Source: Moniliella sp. 'wahieum' (lineage: Eukaryota; Basidiomycota; Moniliellomycetes; Moniliellales; Moniliellaceae). From it: DNA of 64,000 nt. The notes under the pieces are model-generated. The model saw only the letters and a program-made list of their open reading frames with translations. It did not search any database and had not been told where the DNA came from. The stretch's first letter is position 1. Every line of letters begins with the position of its first letter. This document shows positions 11,063-21,860 of this stretch, piece by piece. Where the stretch lies: contig RSEE01000006.1 in the NCBI GenBank assembly GCA_003971905.1, positions 124,001 through 188,000 of the forward strand. Direction: 5' to 3'. Position numbers and translations under genes: made by a program.

Positions 11063-11967
11063 TTAACCCTGTTGGCGTTGACCCGAGTCATAAGAGGCCA
11101 AAGCCTCAGCCAGCTCCTCGAGGTGCGTTTCGAAAAGCTCATTACGGCCCTTGAGCCATACCAGGAGATCTACCGCTTGGTACAGGACCGCCGCCTTGGA
11201 CCCCTCCTTTCCCCCCGCACTGCCACCGCGACCACGACCGGGGCCCTGGATAGGGTGGAATCCTCTGGGGGTCAGCCCACAATGCAATGCGCATATATCT
11301 TTGACATGTGTACGTGGAAACAAGCAGATAGCACGCACTCGTTTCGTTCCCCCACCGCGGCCGGGCAGGCGGGGGGGAATGGCCAACGTCTCCAACACTT
11401 CCAGGTCCGGACCACTTCCCTGAACCAAGTGCAGAATCGGTTCCGACTCTTCCTTGTCCAACCGATTGTCCTCGACTTCCAAGTCCACGCCTGTCCCTGC
11501 GGCCGAGGCCATGCCGAGCGATCGCGCCCCATACGCTCGTCCCAGTTGCAACAGTTCGCTCACTTCTTCGAGACCGCGACGGATGTTCTCGCGGAGCAGG
11601 TGGGATCGCGTTGGGTGTAAACCCTTGGTTTCTTCCATTGCCTCTTCTTCTCTTCCCTGTGGGTCGAGTCTGGTTGATCGCAGCTCGCTGCTGGCAGGGA
11701 GGCACCGTTGGCCGAACCAAGCTGCGGCGCCTGCACAAGCTCGTCCAGCGGCGAAGGGCGCAACTCCGGAGTACCTGGGGGTGCAATGGTACCAAGACAG
11801 TAGAGGAGATGGGCGTATCCGTGCCAAGAACAGTAGGCGTGTACGCCTCTAACCAACAGGCCTCAACCGAGTCGAAGAAACCGTTCGGATCTGGTGTGTC
11901 AAAAGGCATGCCCTTGTCTTCGAATGTCGCCGAGGTCGGGGGGACAATCGATGCTGGTGGTTTCCAT
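11063..11967 (-). CDS. Unrecognised conserved-looking protein
   Basis: I do not recognise the family. On the minus strand a likely start at 11967 (METTSIDCPPDL) runs into FDTPDPNGFFDSVEACWLEA. A frame one base off, with its own ATG at 11909, encodes the same segment, suggesting one error in a T run. The middle holds a charged linker and an amphipathic helix, ENIRRGLEEVSELLQLGRAY, then LDKEESEPILHLVQG and DLEVLETLAIPPRLPG. An intron of 64 bases (11275-11338 on the plus strand, donor GTGCGT, branch GCTGAC) is followed by a Gly/Arg-rich stretch and AAVLYQAVDLLVWLKGRNEL, then THLEELAEALASYD near the stop. Total about 270 residues, mostly helical. The proper intron and non-repetitive composition argue for a real gene. 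Confidence 0.6.
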
Positions 11968-13544
11968 ATTGCGACAACTGGAGAGGGAGGGAAGAAAAGG
12001 TTTCGCAGATGAAGAATGGGGCGCTGCGGGGATGGATAGGATGCTCAGCTTTATAAAGAGGCTCTTCTCATCTGCACGGGCCAGCAATGTCCTTAAATTG
12101 GGTTGAAAGTTGGCGCCAGGCCAAAACATATAGATGGTGGGGGCCTCCTAGTTTTTGATCAGACATTGTTCACGAAGATTATACGCTTTTCGCCTCCAAT
12201 CTCTGACATCTGAACCCTGAAATTCCTTATCGAAGAAGTGTGAAAGACTCCCAAGTGACAGCGCCACAAGAGCCCCGTCACGCGTTAGTACTCAATCTGA
12301 GTACTGAACTCAGTATTCAGTACCGGTCACCCTATCTCTTCCCCACAAATTAAGATACACCCCACAGAGACTTGACTTAATGTTCTTGGTTTTTGGTTGG
12401 ACAACAGAACGGATGTGACTTTTTGATAATACGCGAATATATCCACAGCGAGACATCCCTCCGACACTAGGATTACAGACCTCCCAATAAAAGGCCATCT
12501 GAGCGACTCTCTCCTCTCTGTGTGCCCCCCACACGCGTGTGGGGTCTCTCTCCCTCAGTCTGCAGCCCGCTTTTGTACCCTGTGAGGCATCACAGGCTGT
12601 ATGGTAGGAGAGCTCCAATGTGTTTTCGCGTCTCTGTGTTGCGTTGCTTGTTCTCCGTGGCAGTGTTGGGACACTAGTGCGGTGTGCCAAAGGCATAGCC
12701 GGACTCTGGCGCTCCCAGCCACTTCAATCCAGCGGCTAGCTCCGCTAGTTCCGCTCGGGCGGAAATGTGGCTGGCTGACTGGCCTCCTATCTAGCAGCCC
12801 CGGCAGTCGTAGCTCTTAGTTTTCCCTCTTCCACTCCCTCCTCCTCCTCCCTCTCCGCTACTCTCTACTATCGCTCACCAGCAATCAATCCCTATCGTCT
12901 ATTGGCCCAGTTCTTGATTGCTGTCTCGCTTGGCATCGGGATCCGGTCACATCAGCAGTCAGATTGATCAGGGCTGATAATATGTGGATAAATGGTGTCC
13001 CTGTGGCTTGTTTTCAGCCTGTGCGGTTGGGTGGCTGGCAAAGGCCCGCTCAGGCCTTAGGACGCTTCCGGACACCAGGTCTCCTCGTCCCTCCTATTGC
13101 TTTGTGGGAACACGTGGTTCCCAACGACCTACTCCGCAACGAAACCAAGAGCCAAAATCGATTATTTGAATGTTGCTCCATGACAAGTACGTAGAAAAGT
13201 GGGCGTCTAACCTTTTTTCGGCACATATACCCCGCTGCCCGGGCGGCCGTCCAACTCCGTTGATCTTCATCGGGGAAGGGCGGACAGGGACGTCGGACTT
13301 CCACCCCCTGCCAGGACTCCACCTCTCGCTCGCAGTTCCTTGGGCTTGAGTACGCGCGTCGTGTGTACCCCTCGGGACTCGACGACCTGGTAGGGCAGAT
13401 GCTATCGCAACGTAGAAGAGTAGAAAAGGCAGAATACAGACCCCCCTGTTGCGTCCAAAAAGCGCCTCATCTCCCCCCCCCAATCCCCCCTCCTCGAGAC
13501 CATCTAAGATCCCCCACCACCGCTTCCCTCTTCTGTCGCCCTTG
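11968..13544. other. Divergent intergenic region without a recognised gene
   Basis: About 1.6 kb between the unrecognised minus-strand gene and the small zinc-ribbon gene. Short palindromic phrases (GTACTCA, CAGTATT, CAGTACC) occur at 12287-12330. A pyrimidine-rich tract spans 13440-13540, just upstream of the zinc-ribbon start. Nothing else is supported. Confidence 0.5.
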
Positions 13545-13844
13545 ATGCGCACTTGCCACCCGACCTACGCGTACGTTCCCCCCTACTCCCAACTGCTTTT
13601 CGCCTTCCCTCTGGCCCATAGCAGGCACGCACCCCACTAACACCACTGCCCATTCGGCCGTATTTTGTCTTTTCGTGTTGTTGCGCCTGCTCTGCCTTCG
13701 ACCAACAGCCCCACCACGCGTCGCGAGAGCGTGAGCTACGTCCCGGCCTACTGCCCGCACTGCAACGGCCGCCAGATTTGCCGCGCTGACCCGCAAACGC
13801 TCCAAGTCCAGTGCACCCACTGTGGCTACACAGTCGTTCGCTAA
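13545..13844 (+). CDS. Small two-exon zinc-ribbon protein, about 53 residues
   Basis: No family recognised. Exon 1 (13545-13570) gives MRTCHPTYA and ends at a GTACGT donor. Exon 2 starts after a pyrimidine-rich CAACAG acceptor at 13708. The split codon (GC|C) restores exactly the frame that carries the cysteines, which supports the model. Exon 2 encodes RRESVSYVPAY, CPHC, 16 residues later CTHC, then GYTVVR and a stop at 13842-13844. Two CxxC knuckles form a compact zinc ribbon like those in small transcription or ribosome-associated proteins. The exon 2 frame is open from 13641 with no ATG of its own, so splicing is required. The protein is too small for a confident functional call. Confidence 0.5.
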
Positions 13845-15639
13845 CTGCGCGCGCTCTGGTTTGGTGCCCCCCCCCCTTCCCTTTCCAGATGGCCGGCACT
13901 TGCCCGTTACCAATCGGGGTGAAGCGGGGCAAGTGGGGCGCAAATACGGTTGTCTATCTTCTGGTTCTCAGTGGCATCTCCTCAGTCCGGGCCTTGTTGC
14001 GAAGGCTTCTCGTACACCACTCTGCCCCACTCTGCCCCTTTTTGCCTTCTGCTTCTGCTTCATCTGTTTCTGCCTGTGCCTCGGCTCTCCTCCTCTTTCG
14101 GCCTCCCCTCACTGCTTCGCACCTGCAGGGAGGCATGGGGCGTCGATGGCGGGGGACTAGGACGCCGGATGTATGTGGAGGGCGAGGCTGATGGATACAC
14201 CGGTGCCGAGCGACGGTGGTACGTTGCATGGTGCTCGTTCTGCGCGCTCGCCCGGTGTGGCAATTGCTGCAACGTACGAGGCGGAGCCTGTCAGAGCACA
14301 TATAATGCAGTGCGTTCACGCTCTGCAAGGCGATGAGAGGCGGGCGCAGGGATCACTACGGTTGCGTTGCGTGCTACACGAGATACGAAGCGTGCCAAAT
14401 TCTGTTGTACATGTAGAGCGTTAAACGTTAAGTACTAAGCGTGCGAAACAGGATACTGCGGGAGGAGAGGGGGGCGTTGCAAAAACAAGCGCACAGAGCG
14501 AGGCAGAGAAGAGCAGAGAAAGCGAGCAAGAGGAAGAGAAGAAGAACCGAAACGGAAACCGAATGAGAGAAACAGAAAAAGAGGAGAGAAAGAGAGATAG
14601 AGAGAAATCAAAAAAAAAACAAACCAACAAAACAAGCACAGACCGATCAGGCCAGGTCAGGCCAGATCAGAGATCCGATCCGGTTCCCAACGCCGCAATC
14701 CGACCCCATGGATCCGATCCGCAGAGTAGGTGGGAGCCAGCTCAGGCTGAGCACTGAACGCTAGAGTCGCAGGGCCGTGTACAGAAGAGCACAAGGTGTA
14801 CTCTGGGTACCGAACGGGGGTTTCAACCTGGAGTTGGTCGGGAACCTGCGTGAGGCGGAGCACATTGGAGCCCAAACCCTCGGACGCCCGGGTACGATGG
14901 ATCAACGATCAACAGAAGTAGTAAGAACGAGCCATGCACATAAGAAGGATGTGGACGTGGACAAGCAGGCCTCTGCTTGAACCGGTGAGGTAACTGCAGA
15001 GCAAGGTGCAGGGAAGCACAGCGAGAGAGCGAGAGCGAAATGATTCGTGGGCAGGGGGGGCGTGGGTCGTAGTAATTGAAAAAAAGTAGACAACTTCCCG
15101 ACCGTTTCTTTCTTTTGGGGAAACACGTTACCGCGCAGGCGGCGCAGAAGAACGAAAAACGAAGCACGAAGAACGAAGAACGAAGAACGAAGAACGAGAC
15201 TCGGCCCACCGACACTGGAGTCACCCAGCGATGTGGGGGGCCTTAAGTAAACAAAGTAACCGCAACCGATGGCAAACGGGCGGGAGGGGGGTTTAGACAC
15301 AAAAGCAGACTTGCGACCTGAAGCGAAACAAGCGGCGCACAACACCGTACCCACCCACCCCATCTCCCCGTATCTGACTGCAGCCCATTACGTTCGAGAG
15401 GGTCGAAGGTGCATGGGCCTGAAGCGTCCAGCATTATATCGTTACTCGACACTGGTGGACCATCGTAGCGGGGGGCACGATGCACAAGGGCTTAAGGTAG
15501 GTAGGATGGAAGGCCTGGCCACGCGAAACAATTGGATCGAGCACCAACTGTGGGGTGAAGGTTACGCCCCACCGCTCCGGCGCCTATCGGTACCCTGGAA
15601 CTGCCGAGCGAGGCAACCGGCGGAAGGCCAGGGCAACGC
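13845..15639. other. Convergent intergenic region with purine-rich tract and heptamers
   Basis: About 1.8 kb. It contains a nearly pure purine segment at 14460-14640, short heptamer phrases GCGTTAA/ACGTTAA/GTACTAA at 14418-14438 and the GAACGAA array at 15164-15197. No gene was recognised. Confidence 0.5.
15164..15197. repeat. Heptamer array GAACGAA x5
   Basis: Five consecutive units, three perfect (GAACGAA) with GCACGAA before and GAACGAG after. It lies in the intergenic region downstream of the C2H2 gene. Confidence 0.9.
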
Positions 15640-18600
15640 TCAGCCCGAGCGGTCCGGCACGTGCACCGCTCGGTCCTCTGCGCGCCGCAAGGGTGGAATG
15701 GGCGGGATGGGATGGGCGTTGGACCATACCTGGCCCTGGTCCTGGTCCTGGTCCCACACCTGTACCTGTACCTGCTCCGGGCCCCACTCTTGGCCCACGT
15801 TCACGCCCACGCCCACGTCCTGATTCCGATCCCGGTCTGGCTGGACACGCTCCGGGACAAAGGGGGGGGGGTGAACGGTCGACGCCAAGCTGCCGTTCAC
15901 GCGGATTGGGCCACCCACTGAGGGCGCATCAAGCGAGGCGAGCGAAGACGCGGTGACTTGACGTGACCCTGACCCTGTCTTTGACTTTGACCTTAGCTGG
16001 TCTGGATCAACGTCTGGGTCTAGGTCTGGATCAACGTCTGGGTCTAGGTCTGGATCAACGTCTGGGTCTAGGTCTGGGTCAGCGTCTAGGCGCGTCGGCG
16101 TGGGCGGCCGCGTTCCTGGGGGCGGCAAGCCCGGGATGAAGATCGGGGGAGGACGGGTGTACGCTTGGCCTAGGGTGCGAATCACCTGTTCTACCCCCTG
16201 CTGCCGCAACAACCTTTCGTCCAACACGCCAATCGCCTTTTTCGCATTCAAAGCCAGATAGCCTTGACGAAAGTCGCTGGCCGGCTGGCGCAACTCGGGA
16301 CACAGGTCAGTTACACTGCCCGCTCGTTCTCGTCCTCGGTCGCGTTCCCGTTCCGTTCCCGGTCCCGTTGCGTTGGCGTGGGCTCGCACGTCATGCGGAC
16401 CACGTTCGCGTTCGGCGTGCCTCTGACCCTGATGGCCGTGGGAGCGAAGCGCCAGTACCTCTTCCATTCGTTGGCGCGCTACTTCCACGTGCTTTTCGCG
16501 GTAATGGGCCAACGAGTTGTCTTGTCTCGTGAAGCGTGAGGGGCAGTTACCAAACAGACATCGGAAGCGTTTCAACGCACCGTGCGTCGTGCGCCAGTGC
16601 CGTCCCGCATGACCCGTCGTGCTAAACGTCAAACTGCACCCGGGCCACCCACACGGGTACCGTTTCTTGCCTTGGATCAGCACGGGCGCCATCTTGGGCC
16701 GGTTGGGCGGAGGCGGAGGCGCGTGGGCATGCGGGTGCGGGTGCGGCGGGGCGTGCGGGTGGAGGTGTGGGGGGACATGGGGGGGCACATGGGGATCAGG
16801 CAAGATAGGGTACCCGTCTGCACTGGGACCTAGGACAGACGCTGCAACCCAGATCCCATGCCAAGCGAGTGGGAGAAGTCAGTATGACAAGACAAGCAAA
16901 GCGCGCCAGCGCGGGCACAGCGAACAACGAGCTGGCTGCCGCCAGGACAGGAGAGGAAAAGGAACCGGTATGCGTACCTTGTTGCGGCGGAGGTTGGGCT
17001 GCATAGGGCGTCGTAGTAGGAGTGAAGGGCGAGCTTAGGGCCGCGGACGCGGGCGGGCGGTAAGAGCGCGACTCGGGGTGCATGTGCATGGACATCTGCA
17101 TCTGCATCTGCATGGGCATGGGCATGGGAGGTTCCGAGGTGGCATGGTCAACAGGCACCACGTACCGTTGTGCTGTTAGCCCAGGCAGGCGAGCTGCCCA
17201 TCGGCAGACTGTACCCATTCCCGTCCCCGTCCCCATCCCCATTCACATTTGTATTTGCATTCTCAGTCCCGTGGCCAGGGAAGGGCGGGGGACGGGTGCC
17301 ACGACGAGGGGGGGTAGTGGTGCAGCGGGGCGTCGGCTGCCATCGCCGTGGTTCAGGGGGATAGAGGGGCACGGGGGCGTCATGGGCCAAGGGAGTGGGG
17401 TCCGAGGGGGGGAGGGGGGTAAACGAGGGACGAGGCAGGTCCCGCTGTGGCGGGAGCCCAGTGCCTATGCTCGCGTTCGTGCTCATGTTCGTGTTCGTAC
17501 TTGTGCGGGGGCAGAGGCGGGTGCGGTCGAGTGCGTGCGCGTGCGCGGGCAAATGCGAATCCGAGATGGCGCTGTGGGTCGCTGGGACAGGTGGCGCGAC
17601 AGCCGAAGGATGAGAGAGCGTACCCGACCGAAGAACTCGGTTCGCCACTATGGGCATGGGCCTGGACATGGTACGACGGGGCCAGCTTGCCCACAGGGAC
17701 CGACGAGGGCGGATCGGTATAGGAGGTACTAGTACTGCTCGCCGCCGTCGATAGCACGGTCGGGGCGTTGGCGCCCTGCGCATCGTACAGCGCCGAAGGG
17801 CGGTACACGCTCGGGTCCTGGCTCGATGGGGGTGGGGGGGCAAGGTCTGCCCCTGACTCTGCCCCTGGCTCTGGCTTTCGTCCTGTCCCTGGCCCGTTGA
17901 GGGGGGAGGGACAAAGGGGCGATAAAAAGCGGGCAGGGGCGGAGGAGTTGGGGTCAGTGTGACTGCGTGGGTTGAGCGTCGGACGAGGGAGGTGGGTGGC
18001 TGGGCGGATCGGACGTAGGGCCAGGGTAGGCGTCCACAGCAGAAGGAGCGCTATCTCCCGTGGGAGGGACAGGAAGCGCAATTGCCGGGCCGGCCGGCGC
18101 CGAAGTAGGTCCGACGGGGGGTGGGGAAACCGTATGCGCTAGACGTGGCGCCTCGGACGGCCCACCGCGCGGCTGGCTGCCGCCAGGGAAGCTAAAGTAA
18201 TCCATTGGTGCGCTGGCGCTGGAGCTGGAGATGGAGCTGGCATTGGCATTGGCGTTGGCATTGGCGTTGACATTAGCATTAGCATGGGGTGTGGTCGGAC
18301 CGGATGTCGGCCAGGTATGAAGCCCGGGGTGAGGGTGGAAGGGGCAGCTGCGTGCTCGGTCGTGGGGACAAAAGTGGGAGGAAGAGGAGTCGTCACGTCT
18401 GGGCCCACGTCCATTGGCCAGGGAGGACGGCAGTGGGCAGGGTCGAGGGAGAAAGGAGGGAGGTGCAGGGGCGTGCCGCGGAGACGCTTGGCGGGGGGAG
18501 GGTGGGCCTCGGCGCGGCGGGCGGCAGACTGGGCTTTGAGTTTGGTGAATGCCTGGGCTGGGGAGGCAGGCGGGTGAAAGCGGGGAGTGAGGTGGCTGGT

Positions 18601-18999
18601 GTCGGGGCGCAGGGGGGCGTGGCGAGGGTGGCGAGGGAGGAGGAGGAGGTGTGGAAGAAGTGGGGGTTGGAGCTGGCGCTGGAGCTGTAGGAGGAGAGGG
18701 AGGATGGGCTGGGCATGGCCCATGGTGGGCGAGAGACGAGGAGGAGGAAGAGGAGGAAGGGTAGGTGCGCTGGAGTGGGCGGAGATCGGGGCGAGGGGTG
18801 CAGTGGCGGGGAGAAGGGTGGTTGGGACGATGCTGGCCAGGGAAGGTGAGAGTGGCGGGGGCTGTGGCATCCACCGTCGCGGTGGTTGCAGGGCTTGGGT
18901 CGTGGCTGGGCCGGAGAGGCGTGGGGAGGGGCATGGGCAGGGGCAGGGTTCGCACCCGGAGCAGGCGGGGCAAAGAGGGGCAGATGGATGTGCGCTCAT
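15640..18999 (-). CDS. Large C2H2 zinc-finger protein, probable transcription factor
   Basis: Predicted DNA-binding regulator; target unknown. The start at 18999 gives MSAHPSAPLCPACSG. A long Pro/Ser/Ala/His-rich region follows, with an Asn-Ala dipeptide run (18236-18290), EHEHEH-like and MQMQMQ-like runs, and KAQSAARRAEAHPPPAKRLR, a possible nuclear localisation signal. At least one intron lies before the fingers (16823-16977 on the plus strand, donor GTACGC). Two adjacent C2H2 fingers are encoded at about 16662-16490: C-x4-C-x12-H-x4-H in CGWPGCSLTF...HWRTTH, and a second in CLFGNC...HYREKH. After them is an acidic run built from a 24-base repeat (DPDLDPDV). The reading frame shifts several times in the low-complexity N-terminal part, so exact composition there is uncertain. 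The finger region and the C-terminus to the stop at 15640 are in one frame. Confidence 0.72.
16001..16080. repeat. Coding 24-base repeat, about 3.3 units
   Basis: Unit TCTGGATCAACGTCTGGG plus TCTAGG, repeated three times perfectly and once partly. On the minus strand it encodes alternating Asp-Pro-Asp-Leu/Val octapeptides in the C2H2 protein. The unit length keeps the reading frame. Confidence 0.9.
18236..18290. repeat. Coding hexamer repeat encoding Asn-Ala dipeptides (C2H2 gene)
   Basis: GGCATT/GGCGTT-like hexamers encode an Asn-Ala/Asn-Val run on the minus strand. The same kind of run occurs in the neighbouring Sec7 gene at 22657-22716. Confidence 0.85.
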
Positions 19000-19392
19000 G
19001 TTTGGTGTGCGGGAGCGGGGGGGGTGGGAGGAAAGGGGGAGAGGATGTGGCAGCACAGCAGGCGGCAGACACGCCGACGCGACGCTGCCCCCAGAGAAGA
19101 GACGGGGAGGAGGAGGAGGAGGAGAGGGAAAGGTCGACGGGGTGGGACGAGAGCGGGGATGGACGGTGTGCCGAGGAGAGCAGTTGGTTCCAGCGGGTTC
19201 AAGTGACAGAGAGGGGCAGGAGGGAGTGTGAAAGAGGTGTTCTAACTGCTGCGACGCGGTCCCGTGTGCGTGTGTGGGTCCGATCTCGACGACGGCCCGG
19301 TTGATTCGGATGGCGAGGGGCGATGCCGAGGCACGGTAGCTGCAGTGGCTGACGTGCACCAGGCGGCAGCGCTGGGCACGCGCCACGCGTGA

Positions 19393-19459
19393 CCAACGTC
19401 TAGCGTCCGTCCAACGTCCAACGGTCAATATTCAATGTCCATCGTCCAACGCCTGCCGT
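19393..19459. repeat. Degenerate phase-keeping heptamer array, consensus CCAACGT
   Basis: Successive 7-base units read CCAACGT, CTAGCGT, (CCGT), CCAACGT, CCAACGG, TCAATAT, TCAATGT, CCATCGT, CCAACGC, CTGCCGT. Only one short 4-base insert interrupts the phase. The units have diverged in sequence but kept the 7-base register. Confidence 0.75.
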
Positions 19460-20529
19460 CTTGTACCGTGCAACCCTGGACTGCCACCAGGGCCTTGTCT
19501 ACCAGGGCCACCAAGCCTTACTAGTTACTGCCAACGACCATTGTTCCCCGCGCGGCACCGAGCGCCAAAGAGAGGAGTGGCAGGCCGTCGCTCAAGGCGG
19601 GCGTCCCTGGCGGCGGCTGCGCCCCACTGTTGGTGGGCTACTGCGCAAACCCTGGTGTAAGGGTGGGATCGATTGCTGCTGGCGTGCTGAGCGCTGACGC
19701 CAGGGCCTCCATTTTTTCGGTGCTAGGCGCTGAAGAGCGGCTGGATCGGGTGGAGCGTGAGCGCTGAGCTGAGCGCGTGAGCTGGGTGGTTGGACATGTG
19801 CACGATATGTATACGCTGGCCCTGGGCGGGTCGCAGGGGGGGCGAGGGGATGGGCAGGTGGGACATGTGACGTAGGTGCAGGGGCCAACAAGTGCTGGGC
19901 ATAAGTGCGTCGATGATCGATTATCGATTCGTATTCGGTCGGCCATGGTTGTTAAAACCCCCGAGGTGGAAATGCGGAATACTGAGTGCGCCAAGTGCGA
20001 AAACGTTACCTAGTAACTAGACACTGCCCCCAGCGGCGAGTGGCGTTGAACGTTGAAAGTTCAAGTGAGCGTTGATCGTATCGTTGATCGATGACGATGA
20101 AGAGCTTGGAGCGGCAGTGTGGCGTAGGGTGTGGGATGTGCGATGTGCGATTTCGATCGCAGATGTGAGATGGAGATGCATTCAAGATGCAGCTGCAGAC
20201 ACATCACACGTCACGTGCCAGTCCAGCTGGCTGCTGCACTACCCGAGGAGGGGGGCTGCCCAAGTGCGTCTGCTGCCGTTCGCTTTGCGTCCTCTCGCAT
20301 GCTAGTGGCGTTGTGACATACCTGTGACAGACGTGAGCGTATGTGACACAGGTGATGCATGTGATGAGCGTCATCGACCACACGTGCGTCCCACGGTCGC
20401 ACGTGTAGGCGGCGGTGACGCGTGACGCACGTGACGAGTCCGTCGAGTGGCGTTAAATTTTAAAACGACCCTGGTCCAACGTCCAACCATTTGCATTTGC
20501 AATTGAAATGAAATGAAATGGATCGATTC

Positions 20530-20557
20530 ATGATGCATGATGCATGATGCATGATGC
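20530..20557. repeat. Heptamer array ATGATGC x4
   Basis: Four perfect ATGATGC units, with an ATGCAT palindrome at each junction. A sister array of the same size lies at 20723-20750. Confidence 0.95.
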
Positions 20558-20679
20558 CTTTTCAATTTGAAATGGGAAATGCGGCGGTGCCATCATCGAT
20601 CATTACTCACCGGCTCACCCATCCGCCTCGGAACCGTGGCGATCGGACGCAGCAGAGTCTGGCGCCACGCGGTCCTGCA

Positions 20680-20713
20680 GGTCACTGGTCATGGTCACTG
20701 GTCACCGGTCAAA
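20680..20713. repeat. Heptamer array GGTCACT/GGTCACC
   Basis: Units GGTCACT, GGTCAT (6 bases), GGTCACT, GGTCACC, GGTCAAA in succession. Related to the GGTNACC array at 28191-28225. Confidence 0.75.
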
Positions 20714-20722
20714 CATACTAAC

Positions 20723-20750
20723 ATCATGCATGATGCATCATGCATCATGC
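20723..20750. repeat. Heptamer array ATSATGC x4
   Basis: Units ATCATGC, ATGATGC, ATCATGC, ATCATGC. Same length and nearly the same unit as 20530-20557, 166 bases away. Confidence 0.9.
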
Positions 20751-21742
20751 GGTCGTATTCATTCGAGCATCAATTTGAAATGCCTTTTTCGCTTCTGGTT
20801 CGTCGCGTGCATCCATGCCCATTCTCCATGCCGCGTCCCACCCTCTCACCCTCCCTTGTCCCCTCGGCCGCTTGGCACATCTCAGGTCTTCTCAGGTAGC
20901 ATTTCACCTCTCATATATATCATCCATCTCCGTCTGCCCCCATCGGTTTCGGCGGCTGCCGTCTTGGGCCTGTTGGACGCACGCGTCGGAGAATATACGT
21001 GAAGCGTTGTATGTTGAAGCTTGACGTGGATATACTCATCGACTCGTTTCCTCGACTCCTCGAGTGCTCCCCGCTGCTCTTTTCTCTCGCCCATGCAATA
21101 AGTGTGCCCTACAAGGTCTCGCATCGCTGGCGTCGCTCTCCCTTTCCGTACGGCCACGTATGGAATTGCAACTGCCTTCGGTCTAATGTAATGCATGTAA
21201 TGTTCTTCCATACCAGCGAGCACGACCCGTCTGTCTGCCTCCAGTCACCCTACCCCCTCTGATGGCCAAATAGCATACGACATGAACGCATTTTACAATG
21301 CGCATCGATCGCCTGCTATACCCATCAGTCCTGTGGGCGGTACTGAGGCAGGGCACCGCTCCGCCTGCACCACACTTGCGCCCACCACACTCGGCAGTCC
21401 AGTGGCACCAGAACATCTAACCTAACGGGAGGCAAGCGCCCAGTAGACCAGTAGACCAACATGAACGTCATGAACCATCTCGTTTGGGTTTGGTACGGTT
21501 GCGATACTGTATCTGTGAGATTTGGCATGTGGTAGACGCCCAGGCTGAGGGAGGTGCGGCACAAACTAGGCACCGCTGAGTCGCGGGAGAATAGAGAATA
21601 GATAGATAAGAGCGCACGACGCAGTGCAGTGGGGAGTAGGGGGGGGGGGGGGGGGGGCAGGTGGGGTAACAATGTAGGGCACACGAGATGGGGGGGGGGG
21701 GGCTTAGAGGCCAGTGATCAGAGGTTGAAGCAAGGGGGAAAA

Positions 21743-21770
21743 GGAAAGAGGAAAGAGGAAAGAGGAAGCA
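21743..21770. repeat. Heptamer array GGAAAGA x3 plus one degenerate unit
   Basis: Three perfect GGAAAGA units followed by GGAAGCA, just downstream of the stop codon of the Sec7-PH gene. Confidence 0.9.
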
Positions 21771-21860
21771 CAAGGTAGGAAGTACCACGGGAAACCAACC
21801 ATCACGTACATGTACGCACGTGCTCGTCACATTGGAGCCCACAACGCGCGCGCGTGGTAC

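Larger units (their letters stand above)
19000..21860. other. 2.9-kb intergenic region dense in heptamer arrays
   Basis: Region between the C2H2 gene promoter and the 3' end of the Sec7-PH gene. It contains heptamer arrays at 19393-19459, 20530-20557, 20680-20713, 20723-20750 and 21743-21770, GTGACNN phrases at 20300-20440, and G homopolymers of about 18 (21641-21658) and 12 (21690-21702). Open frames here are short and unrecognised. No tRNA or mobile element was identified. Confidence 0.55.

Noticed and set aside
15661-15921. A CRISPR-like or satellite reading of the repetitive stretch near 15720-16080
   Set aside because: The repeats are coding (24-base Asp-Pro units and short Gln/Asp runs) and lack spacers of even length.
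21641-21702. G-quadruplex element at the G18 and G12 runs
   Set aside because: These are plain homopolymers in a region with known indel noise; their true length is doubtful and no further structure supports a function.
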